Below, piece after piece: positions 43,625-52,354 of a stretch of 64,000 bases of DNA (positions within the stretch are counted from its first letter, which is position 1; each line of letters opens with the position of its first letter). A program made the position numbers and the translations under genes. This stretch comes from Sedimenticola_A sp040506425 (GTDB taxonomy: Bacteria; Pseudomonadota; Gammaproteobacteria; Chromatiales; Chromatiaceae), in assembly GCA_965224515.1 (NCBI GenBank), contig OZ245051.1, positions 3,596,001 through 3,660,000 of the forward strand. The letters run 5' to 3'. The notes below the pieces were generated by a model. The model made no database searches. It was not told the origin of the DNA and was given only the letters and a program-made list of their open reading frames with translations.

Positions 43625-44401
43625 CTAACGCAGGTTTTCAGGAATCATGCAGACGGGTATGGGCAACATCTTGTGCTGATTGGCCTTATTGAGACGGCGA
43701 TAGATACCGAGCACCTCTCTCTCGCGATCAGACAGGCCGGACTCATCACCCTCGAACTCCATGGCCCACTCCAGCTCCGGGTAGCTGGCACCGATCTGAT
43801 CCTCATCCGTACGGTCATCGTTCCACAGGCCGTCTGTGGGAGGGGCTTGAAGGATATCGTCGTTGACTCCCAGTTCACGTCCCAGGGCATAGACCTCGGT
43901 CTTGTTGAGATCGGCGATGGGACTCAGGTCGACACCACCGTCGCCGTACTTGGTGTAGAAACCGATACCGAAATCCTCCACCTTGTTGCCGGTCCCAAGT
44001 ACCAGGTACTCATGAAAGGCTGCGAAGTAATAAAGGGTCGTCATGCGCAGACGGGCACGGGTGTTTACCAGGGCCATATCCTGCCACTCCTCCTGCACCG
44101 GTGGCAGTACGCTGACCAGATCGTCAAACGCCTGGGTAAGGGGCACCTCTATGGATTCAACGTTGGGGTAGTTGCGCTTGAGAAACCCGATATGATCCTG
44201 GGCCCGGGTCACCTGGTTCTCGCCCTGGTGAATGGGCATCTCGACACAGAGCAGCGGCTTGCCTGTACGGGCACCCAGGGTGGAGGTGACCGCCGAGTCG
44301 ATTCCCCCCGAGACACCGATCACAAATCCCTTGGTACCGGATGAGTCGGTGTAGCCGGACAGCCAGTCCGTAATATGATCAATAACCTTCGTAACCTGCA
44401 T
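43625..44401 (-). CDS. nadE: NH3-dependent NAD+ synthetase
   Basis: A 258-residue enzyme from ATG 44401, which has GAGGTGAGG upstream; the frame is open further to 44497. The PP-loop ATP-binding motif is VIGVSGGIDSAVTSTL. Other family segments are GTGNKVEDFGIGFYTKYGDGGVDLSPIADLNKTEVYALGRELG (two stretches) and PPTDGLWNDDRTDEDQIG. It lacks a glutaminase domain, so it uses free ammonia to convert nicotinic acid adenine dinucleotide to NAD+. Single gene, divergent from DUF523. Confidence 0.94.
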   Translation of the reverse strand: MQVTKVIDHITDWLSGYTDSSGTKGFVIGVSGGIDSAVTSTLGARTGKPLLCVEMPIHQGENQVTRAQDHIGFLKRNYPNVESIEVPLTQAFDDLVSVLPPVQEEWQDMALVNTRARLRMTTLYYFAAFHEYLVLGTGNKVEDFGIGFYTKYGDGGVDLSPIADLNKTEVYALGRELGVNDDILQAPPTDGLWNDDRTDEDQIGASYPELEWAMEFEGDESGLSDREREVLGIYRRLNKANQHKMLPIPVCMIPENLR

Positions 44402-44559
44402 CTCTGCCCTCACCTCTTTTTGCTGCAGCTGTATTAGATGTGTAAGCCAGAACCCGCTGTCACTGGACATTCCACTGACAACCCTCTGGCAAAGCACATT
44501 TGTATCACACCATAATAGCGCTTCTGAGCAGTTGCCGGGTAGCCAAGGGCCGGAATAAC

Positions 44560-45531
44560 ATGCAATCCAGAAAAGAGCAGCATAACAAGCCCCTGATCGG
44601 TGTCAGCGCCTGCCTCATTGGGGAGAAGGTGAGGTACGACGGTGGGCACAAACGGGACAGCTTCATCACCGGGTCTTTAAAGAGACATGTGAGGTTCGTT
44701 ACCGTCTGTCCCGAAACCGCCATTGGCCTGGGGGTACCCCGCCCCACCATCCGGTTGGTAGGAAAGATCACACGCCCCAGGGCACTGGGAGTGAAGGACC
44801 CTGAAAGGGATGTCACCGACAGGCTGGAGCTGTTCTCCAACCAACAGATGGAGAGCTATAGAGGGCTCAACGGTTTTATCCTGAAAAAGAACTCTCCGAG
44901 CTGCGGGATGAGCAGGGTAAAAATCTACCCACAAGAGATCGGTGGCTGTGCACAGAGAAAAGGCGCCGGCATCTTCGCCCGCATCCTGATGGAGCACTAT
45001 CCTGACCTGCCGATTGAAGAGGAGGGCCGGCTGAATGACCCCGTGCTACGCGAAAACTTCATCAATCGCGTCTACGTTCATCAACGCTGGGAACAGTTGC
45101 TGGAGAGCGGTCTCACCGCAGCCTCGCTAATCGATTTCCACAGCAGGCACAAGTACCTGGTGATGGCCCACTCCCAGGCCGCCTACCAACGGCTGGGCAG
45201 ACTGCTCTCTGATCTTTCGGGCAACCGAGCGGAAGAGACCGCCCAACGCTACTTCAGAGAATTGATGCAGGCTCTTAAACAGAGGGTAAGCCGCAAGCGC
45301 CACGTCAATGTGCTGCAACATATCATGGGTTATCTGAAACGGAACATTGAGCCTGCTGACAAAACCGAGCTGGTGGAGTGTATCGAACGCTACCGCCGGC
45401 AGGAGATCCCCCTGGTCGCGGTGCTCACACTCATGAAACACTATTTCCGCCACCACCCTGATCCCTACATGATGGGGCAGATCTACCTGCAACCCCACCC
45501 TGAGCAGTTGGGGCTGCGCAATGCGCTTTAA
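44560..45531 (+). CDS. DUF523-DUF1722 fusion protein
   Basis: A 323-residue protein. The N-terminal DUF523 half has KPLIGVSACLIGEKVRYDGGHKRD, VCPETAIGLGVPR and LKKNSPSCGM; the C-terminal DUF1722 (YbgA-like) half has HQRWEQLL and HSRHKYLVMAHSQAAYQRLG. DUF523 proteins (including the TudS group) bind a [4Fe-4S] cluster through conserved cysteines and some desulfurate thiouracil, so a desulfidase or related role is possible. Fusion to DUF1722 is common. Start taken at ATG 44560. The last codons overlap the convergent small membrane-protein gene by 4 bp. Confidence 0.9.
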   Translation: MQSRKEQHNKPLIGVSACLIGEKVRYDGGHKRDSFITGSLKRHVRFVTVCPETAIGLGVPRPTIRLVGKITRPRALGVKDPERDVTDRLELFSNQQMESYRGLNGFILKKNSPSCGMSRVKIYPQEIGGCAQRKGAGIFARILMEHYPDLPIEEEGRLNDPVLRENFINRVYVHQRWEQLLESGLTAASLIDFHSRHKYLVMAHSQAAYQRLGRLLSDLSGNRAEETAQRYFRELMQALKQRVSRKRHVNVLQHIMGYLKRNIEPADKTELVECIERYRRQEIPLVAVLTLMKHYFRHHPDPYMMGQIYLQPHPEQLGLRNAL

Positions 45532-45704
45532 TGATGATCGACGTGCTTTTTCAGGTTACGGACAAAATCTGACTCGACTTCGAGTTCAATCTTTTCCCGT
45601 TTGCGCCGTTTTTCCCTTTGCCTGTTGATCAGCGGTTTAAGGATAAAGAGATACACCGCCAGCGCGACCACAATGAACAGTGCATAGAGAACCATGCTGT
45701 CCAT
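45528..45704 (-). CDS. small single-pass membrane protein
   Basis: A 58-residue protein from ATG 45704, preceded by AGGAGG; the frame is open to 45800 but without a ribosome site. One membrane helix (MVLYALFIVVALAVYLFILKPL) is followed by a strongly basic stretch (RQREKRRKREK) and an acidic end (VESDFVRNLKKHVDHH). Cytoplasmic side probably carries the charged tail. No family recognised. It is convergent with the DUF523 gene and divergent from the glycosylase gene. Confidence 0.7.
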   Translation of the reverse strand: MDSMVLYALFIVVALAVYLFILKPLINRQREKRRKREKIELEVESDFVRNLKKHVDHH

Positions 45705-45820
45705 ACCAACCTCCTGTAAAATCATCAGGGGACACCGGCACAGGAGTACAATCGATACCCCACCTGCCATCACCCATATGATAGAACTCCGGCTCAACAA
45801 ATCTCAAGCGAACAGAAGTC

Positions 45821-46426
45821 ATGAACCCACTCGACCAGATCAAGACACACCAGAAGAATCTCAAGGCCTGCCGGAGCTGCCCGGAGATGATTGGCCCGGT
45901 GGTAACGGGAGAAGCCGTCTCGTCCCCGGTCATGCTGATCGGCCAGGCACCGGGTGACAAAGAGGGACCGGCGGGCAGGCCCTTTGCCTGGACCGCCGGA
46001 AAAACGCTGTTCAAGTGGTTCGACTCCATTGGGCTTGGGGAGGAACAGTTCCGCAGCCGTGTCTACATGGCCGCCGTTTGCCGCTGCTTTCCCGGCAAGA
46101 AGGCCAGGGGTGGAGACCGGGTACCGACGACAGAGGAGATCGAAAACTGCGCCCGCTGGATGCATGCCGAGTTCGGGATACTGAAACCCGGGTTGATAAT
46201 CCCCGTGGGTAAACTCGCCATCTTGCAGTTCATGGAGGTGAAAAAACTCAACGGCATCATCGGTCATAGCCACCAGGTTGAAATTGCCGGCTGCATGACT
46301 GATATGATCCCCCTGCCCCACCCCTCCGGGGCCTCAACATGGCACCGCACCGAACCTGGAAAAACGCTTTTGCAGGACGCACTGGCACTGATCGGTGAAC
46401 ACCCCGCATGGAGGTCGCTGCTATGA
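45821..46426 (+). CDS. uracil-DNA glycosylase family protein
   Basis: A 201-residue member of the uracil-DNA glycosylase superfamily, nearest to the iron-sulfur (family 4/5-like) groups. Motif A is IGQAPGDKEGPAGRPF, and the C-terminal motif is PLPHPSGAS. CRSC near residue 17 and CRC and C pairs around residues 87-110 could hold a [4Fe-4S] cluster. These enzymes remove uracil or damaged bases from DNA. The gene overlaps the following hydrolase by 4 bp (ATGA), so both are made from one mRNA. Exact substrate is not readable from the sequence. Confidence 0.88.
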   Translation: MNPLDQIKTHQKNLKACRSCPEMIGPVVTGEAVSSPVMLIGQAPGDKEGPAGRPFAWTAGKTLFKWFDSIGLGEEQFRSRVYMAAVCRCFPGKKARGGDRVPTTEEIENCARWMHAEFGILKPGLIIPVGKLAILQFMEVKKLNGIIGHSHQVEIAGCMTDMIPLPHPSGASTWHRTEPGKTLLQDALALIGEHPAWRSLL

Positions 46427-47055
46427 CCACGGGCGAATACCTGCAAGACGGTCCGGATTCGGCCCAGGCCTGGCTGATTCTTGCCCATGGTGCCGGAGCA
46501 GGCATGGATTCGGAGTTCATGAATGAGATCGCCCATCAGCTCGGGGAGTCAGGTACAAGGGTCATCCGCTTCAACTTTCCCTACATGGTTCAGCGCGCCC
46601 TGAGCGGCAGCAGGCGCCCACCGGACAGGGCGCCCATACTGCTTGATTGCTGGCGCTCGGTGATCAGGGATATCCGTGACATCCACAATGGCCGGCTCTT
46701 CATAGGCGGCAAGTCCATGGGGGGACGCATGGCCAGCATGATTGCCGACGAGATGAAAGTCGATGGTTTGATCTGTCTCGGCTACCCGTTCCACCCGCCG
46801 GGCAAGCCGGAAAAGCTGCGCACCGAACACCTTCAAACACTGCACACCCCTGCCCTGTTCTGCCAGGGCGAGCGGGATACCCTCGGCAGACGCGATGAAG
46901 TGGACCACTACGTACTGTCAGGGCAGATCAGCTTCCACTGGCTTCAGGACGGAGACCACAGCTTCAAGCCCCGCAAGGCCTCCGGGCTCACCGAGACACA
47001 GAACCGGCAGGCTGCAGCCGTTTCCATCATTCAATTCATGGACAACATCGCCTGA
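46423..47055 (+). CDS. alpha/beta hydrolase of the KANL3/Tex30 type
   Basis: A 210-residue alpha/beta hydrolase starting at ATG 46423 in the ATGA overlap with the glycosylase gene. The oxyanion segment LILAHGAGAGMDS and nucleophile elbow GGKSMGGR (Ser) are clear; LFCQGERDTLGRRDEV carries the Asp and LQDGDHSFK the His. The catalytic triad is complete. Small hydrolases of this type act on unknown esters. No signal peptide, so cytoplasmic. Confidence 0.87.
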   Translation: MTTGEYLQDGPDSAQAWLILAHGAGAGMDSEFMNEIAHQLGESGTRVIRFNFPYMVQRALSGSRRPPDRAPILLDCWRSVIRDIRDIHNGRLFIGGKSMGGRMASMIADEMKVDGLICLGYPFHPPGKPEKLRTEHLQTLHTPALFCQGERDTLGRRDEVDHYVLSGQISFHWLQDGDHSFKPRKASGLTETQNRQAAAVSIIQFMDNIA

Positions 47056-47101
47056 AACTCTTCTATGCTTTACTGAACCGATTCAACAGGGTGAGAGATT
47101 C

Positions 47102-47761
47102 ATGGGACAGGCAATCGAGATAGAGACCGAAGACGGCACACCATTCGATATCTACGTGGCGGGTTCAGACGATGCCCCGAGGGGTGTAATGATCCTGCAT
47201 GAATGGTGGGGGGTTATGCCCCACAACATCGACTGGGCCAACACCCTGGCGGAACAGATCAACTGCCAGGCCATTGTTGTGGACCTCTATGACACCCGGG
47301 TCACAGACGACCCGGAGACCGCTTCTACATGGATGCGGGAGACAGACCAGGCACTGGCGGACAAAAAACTGCTAGCGGCTCTCAGCTGGCTCGAGCAACC
47401 CGGAAGAAGGATTGCCAGCTACGGCTGCTCATTCGGTGGCAAGGAGTCGATGCAGGCAACCCTGCTGGCCCCGGACAGGATCAGCTCCACCGCCGTCGCC
47501 TACTGCCGCATGGAGACCGACGCCAGTAAACTGGCAAAACTACAGGGCCCGGTGCTGGCCATCTACGCCGAACAGGAAAGGACCATGCCTGAGAAGCGTA
47601 ACAACTTCGAATCAGCCATGGAGGAAGCCGGCAAAAGAACCGAGGGTGTAGGCTTTGATGCCGCACACGGCTTCACCAATCCCACCAGCCCCCGCTACGA
47701 CGCCGGGGCAGACCGGCTGGCCTGGAATGCCCTGGTGGCGTTCCTGGAAAAAAGTCTCTGA
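47102..47761 (+). CDS. dienelactone hydrolase family protein
   Basis: A 219-residue alpha/beta hydrolase of the DLH type from ATG 47102, preceded by GGTGAGAG. VMILHEWWGVMPHNIDWANTLAEQ is the family's N-terminal signature. The nucleophile elbow reads YGCSFGGKE, so the nucleophile is Ser where classical dienelactone hydrolases have Cys. The His is in AAHGFTNP. The acid residue is probably in YAEQERTMP (Glu rather than Asp). Follows the previous hydrolase after 46 bp. Substrate unknown. Confidence 0.88.
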   Translation: MGQAIEIETEDGTPFDIYVAGSDDAPRGVMILHEWWGVMPHNIDWANTLAEQINCQAIVVDLYDTRVTDDPETASTWMRETDQALADKKLLAALSWLEQPGRRIASYGCSFGGKESMQATLLAPDRISSTAVAYCRMETDASKLAKLQGPVLAIYAEQERTMPEKRNNFESAMEEAGKRTEGVGFDAAHGFTNPTSPRYDAGADRLAWNALVAFLEKSL

Positions 47762-48045
47762 AGCATCGCGTTGTTTCTTATCTGCACCCCTCTCCTTCAA
47801 CATGTGCAGGAACCACGTACCCTGAGCCGGTTATTATTGGTGTGCACCTGAAGAGAACCTAGGTTCATCTCGTTCGAACAGATATGAATCAGCTCAAAGG
47901 CGAGATTTACTCGCCTTGAGTGGAGCGGCAAAAGCCGACGGTTCATTCTTGAATTGGGTGCTCCCACCTTCAATCGGAGCGGATGCTGATCATAGAAGCG
48001 TGTTTTATCCAACCATGAAACAACAGGGTGAAATACTTATCAGTG

Positions 48046-49431
48046 CTACTTCTCGATCTCGTAGCGTTTCATTTTTTCCCATAAGTTTTTACGGGAGATG
48101 CCAAGAGAATCCGCAGCCTGGTTTATTATTCCGCCATTTTCGGCTAATGCTTTATGGATTGCTTTACGCTCTGCTTCTTCAATCGATTGTCTCAATGTTG
48201 TCGTACTGATGTCGTGGGTATTGATGTCGAGGGTTGGCAGATCACTTGCTCCGATCCAAGGTCCATCACACAAGGCGACTGCTCTTTCAATCATATTCTT
48301 TAATTCGCGGACATTTCCTGGAAATGACATGGATTGAAGCTGCAACTCAGCCTCTTTTGATAAGCCATTAATGGTACTTCCATTATTCCTGGACAGCTCA
48401 CTGAGGAACAGTCTGGCAAGATAAACAATGTCATCCCTGCGTTCCCGCAATGGAGGAATATCCACGTGAATCACATTGAGTCGCCAATAGAGATCGGATC
48501 TGAACTCATTTTTCCGAATGGACTCTTCCAATATCACCTGTGTTGCAGCAATCACCCTTACATCCAGGGATATCGGTTCCGCTCCGCCAACACGCTCAAT
48601 TTCACGCTCCTGCAGTACACGCAGAAGTTTGACCTGTATGTCTGGTGATACTTCCGCGATCTCATCTAGAAAAATAGTCCCACCCTGGGCCTGCTCAAAA
48701 CGCCCCAGGCGTTGCTGTGTTGCACCGGTGAACGCCCCTTTTTCATGACCAAAAAGCTCACTTTCAATCAAATTGGAGGGCAAAGCGGCACAGTTGATCT
48801 TGATCATAGGTCCCTGGGCTCTGAGGCTGTTGTTGTGAATCAGAGTGGCGACAACCTCTTTACCCACCCCAGACTCTCCTGTGAGTAATACTGAGCTGTC
48901 ACTTTCTCCCAGTCGCGCCACCAGCCTCTCAATTTTTCGCATTGCCGAACTCTTTCCGAGGCGCCCACTACCTGGCTTGAAACGGTTGTTTTCTCCTGAA
49001 CTGTCCAGTATTAATCGATTATCAGCTATACAGGAGAGATGGTGCTCTACAAGCTTGATGAATTCATTGATATCAAAGGGTTTGGTCAGATAATCGAGTG
49101 CGCCGGCTTTTACCAGGGTAACCGCATCTGATACATCACCGTAAGCAGTCATAAGTATCACCGGTATTCCGGGAAAATGGCTCGACATATCATTGAAAAG
49201 TTCAATACCAGTGCCGTCTGGCAGACGAATATCGGTGACAACAAGGTCGATTTCACCTTTCTCAATCTCTTTTCTTGCGCTTGAAATATCATTTACAGCG
49301 CGGACTGGAATCTCTTCAAGCCGAAGTCGGTCTTCCAGGGAAAGGCGCATGATTTCATCATCCTCGACCAGGAGTACACAGTAGTCACTGAAATCGATGC
49401 TCTCCATTATCTCCTTAAACGTATTTTGCAT
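48046..49431 (-). CDS. NtrC-family sigma-54 response regulator
   Basis: A 461-residue regulator. The receiver domain (VLLVEDDEIMRLSL, VVTDIRLPDGTG with the phosphoacceptor Asp, TAYGD, TKPF) is followed by the AAA+ domain with Walker A GESGVGKE, the sigma-54 contact loop ELFGHEKGAFTGA, Walker B GGTIFLDEIAE and the arginine finger region. The C-terminus is a Fis-type helix-turn-helix (INQAADSLGISRKNLWEKM). It overlaps the sensor kinase stop by 1 bp. Its likely targets are the two palindromes GTTACC-N4-GGTAAC and the -24/-12 promoter at 52263. AioR and ArxR are the closest functional parallels. Confidence 0.95.
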   Translation of the reverse strand: MQNTFKEIMESIDFSDYCVLLVEDDEIMRLSLEDRLRLEEIPVRAVNDISSARKEIEKGEIDLVVTDIRLPDGTGIELFNDMSSHFPGIPVILMTAYGDVSDAVTLVKAGALDYLTKPFDINEFIKLVEHHLSCIADNRLILDSSGENNRFKPGSGRLGKSSAMRKIERLVARLGESDSSVLLTGESGVGKEVVATLIHNNSLRAQGPMIKINCAALPSNLIESELFGHEKGAFTGATQQRLGRFEQAQGGTIFLDEIAEVSPDIQVKLLRVLQEREIERVGGAEPISLDVRVIAATQVILEESIRKNEFRSDLYWRLNVIHVDIPPLRERRDDIVYLARLFLSELSRNNGSTINGLSKEAELQLQSMSFPGNVRELKNMIERAVALCDGPWIGASDLPTLDINTHDISTTTLRQSIEEAERKAIHKALAENGGIINQAADSLGISRKNLWEKMKRYEIEK

Positions 49432-50906
49432 CAGGCAGCCTTTGTTGTAATTGTGGGTACTGCAACAAGAAATGTTGTACCTTCACCTTCCTCACTCTTT
49501 ACTTCAATGATCCCCTGCATGCTCTGGACAAGGCGATAAACCACCCAGAGGCCTAATCCTGTGCCATTGGGCTTGGTAGTGAAAAAAGGGTCAAACAATT
49601 GATTTCTAATGCTGGATGGTATGCCAGGACCATTATCTCCGACTTCGATGATCAAGTGCGTTCTGTCCTGACGCATATGAAAATTTATCATACCCCCATC
49701 GGGAAGTATTTCAGCTGCATTTTTAAGAAGATTACAGACAACCTGCTCCAACTTCCCTGGTATATGAAGATCTTTGTCTGTTTCATTAATCCAGATGATA
49801 TCTATGTCCCTGTCTGCAATCTCGGCGGCAATCAGGTCATGCAGATTTTCTATGTGTGAGATACTTACTGATTCAGTTCCTTCTTCATTCTTAAGCCCAA
49901 CAAGGAGGTTGTGGACGATATCTTTGATTCTGTGTAAACCCTGATCGATAACTGGTAAGTAACGATCAATAAGATTTTTGTCATCAGGATGCTTCCGCAG
50001 AGTATCAATACAGTTTAAAAGGCCGGCAAGTGGATTGTTTACTTCATGGGCAACGCCTGCCGTGATGCGACCGAGAGCGACCAGTTTTTCACTCATCGCA
50101 ATCTCTTCTTCAAGCATCTTTTTTTCAGCTAATTCCGACATGATTTGATTGAAGGTGACGCTCAGGCGGCCGATCTCGTCTCTCTCTTTTACAGGAATAG
50201 GAGCAAAATCCGTCATCTCTCCCCGGCCGACAGCCTCCAGGCCCTGGGTAACTGCAGTGAGGGGTTTGACCATACGTCTGGACACGATTGTACCAAGAAC
50301 ACTACCGATAATGACGAAACAGAATATCAAAACCAGAACAATGACTGCAGTATCTATGGATTTTTCATATAACTGGGCTACAGAGAGACGAACCCGAACC
50401 ACACCCAGGTATTTCTGATCGGAGAAGAGAGGAACAACACCTTCCTGAAAGCCTGCCTTGGAAAAACCATCACTACTTAATACAAGTGGTGATCTTGCGC
50501 CCATGGCCATCTGAAAAAGTTCATTCTCAGTCATGTTGCTTGGTGAAAAGGGTAGCCCCATTGGATTTTTAGCAGGATCAATATGGGCCTTAACCCTACC
50601 TTCAGCATCAAGTATCATCGCAGTTATGACTTCGTGACTTCCCTTTGTTCCAGGCCTTCTTGATGACATATTCTTCAGGCTTAGATAGAGTGACCAGTAA
50701 TCATTACGCAGCATTGCCTTGGGTGTGGTGATGGCTACGAACTCAGACAGAAGAAGAGCTTTTTCACCCAATTCATCATGGAAACGTTTCCAATCCTGTA
50801 CAACCATAACTGCACCGATCATGAAACCAACCGTAGTTACAACGGCTGTGATGGTGAGCGATAGCTTTATCGCCAGTGGCCAGGATTTTGGGCTAAATAT
50901 AGGCAT
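49431..50906 (-). CDS. membrane sensor histidine kinase
   Basis: A 491-residue kinase from ATG 50906, 13 bp after the stop of the PhnD-like gene; an upstream ATG at 51023 would overlap that gene. Two membrane helices (ITAVVTTVGFMIGAVMVV, and AVIVLVLIFCFVIIGSVLG near residue 205) enclose a ~150-residue periplasmic sensor. HAMP, HisKA (GVAHEVNNPLAGL) and HATPase_c (NLLKNAAE, GDNGPGIP, GTGLGLWV) follow. The periplasmic part probably reads the liganded PhnD-like protein, as AioS does with AioX. It should phosphorylate the adjacent sigma-54 regulator. Confidence 0.93.
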   Translation of the reverse strand: MPIFSPKSWPLAIKLSLTITAVVTTVGFMIGAVMVVQDWKRFHDELGEKALLLSEFVAITTPKAMLRNDYWSLYLSLKNMSSRRPGTKGSHEVITAMILDAEGRVKAHIDPAKNPMGLPFSPSNMTENELFQMAMGARSPLVLSSDGFSKAGFQEGVVPLFSDQKYLGVVRVRLSVAQLYEKSIDTAVIVLVLIFCFVIIGSVLGTIVSRRMVKPLTAVTQGLEAVGRGEMTDFAPIPVKERDEIGRLSVTFNQIMSELAEKKMLEEEIAMSEKLVALGRITAGVAHEVNNPLAGLLNCIDTLRKHPDDKNLIDRYLPVIDQGLHRIKDIVHNLLVGLKNEEGTESVSISHIENLHDLIAAEIADRDIDIIWINETDKDLHIPGKLEQVVCNLLKNAAEILPDGGMINFHMRQDRTHLIIEVGDNGPGIPSSIRNQLFDPFFTTKPNGTGLGLWVVYRLVQSMQGIIEVKSEEGEGTTFLVAVPTITTKAA

Positions 50907-50919
50907 TTGCGCTCTATGA

Positions 50920-51789
50920 CTAATCAGTTGGCAACATTGAGTGTTTCGGCGAGGATTTATTGACAGCATTTGCCATGGTACGGATTTCATCGAATAACGA
51001 GTCCGATTGATGACCAAAGCCATCCAGTTTCAAACGGGCAAGCAGTTCTTTGCCTGTCAAATCTTTGTCCATATTTTCCAATGTCACCTTCATCAGGTTG
51101 ACTGTATCGGTGTTTGTTCCTAGACGGGAAACAATAGGCGGAAATCCAAAACCCGGCGATTTTTTTATGATTCGGGTCTTCTCTGTGATATCCGGCCTGA
51201 AAATAGCAAGATATTCCCATATATATGAGTCTACTGCACCGCCATCTGCAAACTGTTCAGATACGGCTTGAATGGTTTCAGCATGATTGAAGGTAAAAAA
51301 TGTCTGTCGAAAATATGTCTCTGGTTTTTCACCTTTCTCTGCCATCAAGGAAAGGGGGTAGAGGAAACCTGAATTTGAGTCAGGATCAGAGAAGGCAAAA
51401 CTTTTTCCCTGCAGGTCTCTAAAGCGCTTATAGGGGCTATCATGGTGGACAATGATATATGAATGGTAACGTGGCGCTCCCCGGTAGACAGGCACCGTCA
51501 GGAGTTGAAGAGACTCAGGATCTCTTGTCTGGACGTAAGGATAGCCGCATATCCAGGCGAACTCGATTCCACCCGCATCCAGTAGATCCATCACCTCTCG
51601 ATAGGACTTCCTGAGCACAAACTCCACCTTGCGGTCCATTTTATGCTCCAGGTAATGACTCCACTCGTCCAGAAATCTCAGATTTTCAGTGAGAACTACT
51701 GCGGTTAAACCAAAACGGATGGGGGGCTCCGTACTGGCCGAATAAACTGGTGCATTCCAGAAAAGTAATAATAAAAAGATCAGTCGCAC
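50920..51789 (-). CDS. PhnD-like periplasmic binding protein (AioX/ArxX-like)
   Basis: A 289-residue exported protein (signal peptide to about residue 18) of the phosphonate-binding PhnD fold: FGLTAVVLTENL near the start, FAWICGYPYVQT and GKSFAFSDPDSNSGFLYP in the middle. No ABC transporter genes are adjacent; instead a kinase and sigma-54 regulator follow in the same operon. That arrangement is the one known for arsenite sensing by AioX-AioS-AioR. The only Cys of the mature protein is in ICGYPY. AioX uses a Cys to sense As(III), but I cannot say whether this is the equivalent one. Most likely a signal-binding subunit for an oxyanion. Confidence 0.88.
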   Translation of the reverse strand: MRLIFLLLLFWNAPVYSASTEPPIRFGLTAVVLTENLRFLDEWSHYLEHKMDRKVEFVLRKSYREVMDLLDAGGIEFAWICGYPYVQTRDPESLQLLTVPVYRGAPRYHSYIIVHHDSPYKRFRDLQGKSFAFSDPDSNSGFLYPLSLMAEKGEKPETYFRQTFFTFNHAETIQAVSEQFADGGAVDSYIWEYLAIFRPDITEKTRIIKKSPGFGFPPIVSRLGTNTDTVNLMKVTLENMDKDLTGKELLARLKLDGFGHQSDSLFDEIRTMANAVNKSSPKHSMLPTD

Positions 51790-52092
51790 TGCTGGCTCCT
51801 CATTAAGATAACTTCTCAGGGGTACTGCTAAGTTATGTCACGGCACCTTCATTGCGACAAATATCATCTACTCCCCGTGGTGAACAAAGACTTTTATCAT
51901 CTGCACTATCCTGTGCATCTACAATCACCATCCCGCAGGGATAGCTGATTCCCTTTGCATACTCTGGATGTTGCTGCATTAATTACGCAAGTACATTACT
52001 TCTATCCAGTGCACTTAGTGAACATTAATACTCTTTTTTTCCAAAAGAGTGAAGTGAGCCTTTCATCTATCACACTATCATGTTCGCAGTTT

Positions 52093-52108
52093 GTTACCTA
52101 CCGGTAAC
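52093..52108. promoter_or_regulatory. activator site 1: GTTACC-N4-GGTAAC
   Basis: Perfect palindrome GTTACC-TACC-GGTAAC, identical in its arms to site 2, 91 bp away. It lies about 195 bp upstream of the predicted transcription start, in the usual range for enhancer-like sites of NtrC-family activators. Confidence 0.8.
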
Positions 52109-52183
52109 CTACCTATTCGAGTAAAGCCACTAACTTCAAGTAAATAAAGCAAAATACTGAACAGTTACCGAATATCATGAAAC

Positions 52184-52199
52184 GTTACCATTCGGTAAC
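52184..52199. promoter_or_regulatory. activator site 2: GTTACC-N4-GGTAAC
   Basis: Perfect palindrome GTTACC-ATTC-GGTAAC. A half site, GTTACC, lies at 52164-52169. Its centre is about 98 bp upstream of the predicted start, as for typical sigma-54 activator sites. Confidence 0.8.
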
Positions 52200-52262
52200 A
52201 AATTCAATCTCATTATTATCAGTTTTATTTTTTATCACTGTTATTTCAGTCAGATACAAACC

Positions 52263-52278
52263 TGGAACAACTCTTGCC
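52263..52278 (+). promoter_or_regulatory. sigma-54 promoter of the molybdoenzyme operon
   Basis: TGGAAC-N5-TTGCC has the invariant GG (52264-52265) and GC (52276-52277) separated by exactly 10 bp. Transcription should start near 52289, leaving a leader of ~65 nt before the cytochrome gene. The adjacent sigma-54 activator gene supports the call. Confidence 0.8.
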
Positions 52279-52354
52279 TTGTGTTCTGAGAACTTTTTCA
52301 TATCAAGAACTAATAACTTAAATCGATCTATCGAGAGAGGAAGAGTTACTGGCA

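Larger units (their letters stand above)
51790..52354. other. 565-bp divergent regulatory region
   Basis: Lies between the sensory operon (minus) and the molybdoenzyme operon (plus); no convincing gene is present. It holds the two activator palindromes and the sigma-54 promoter listed separately, and an inverted repeat ACTCTTTT / AAAAGAGT near 52030-52050 of unknown role. I found no sigma-54 element with the right spacing facing the sensory operon. Confidence 0.7.
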
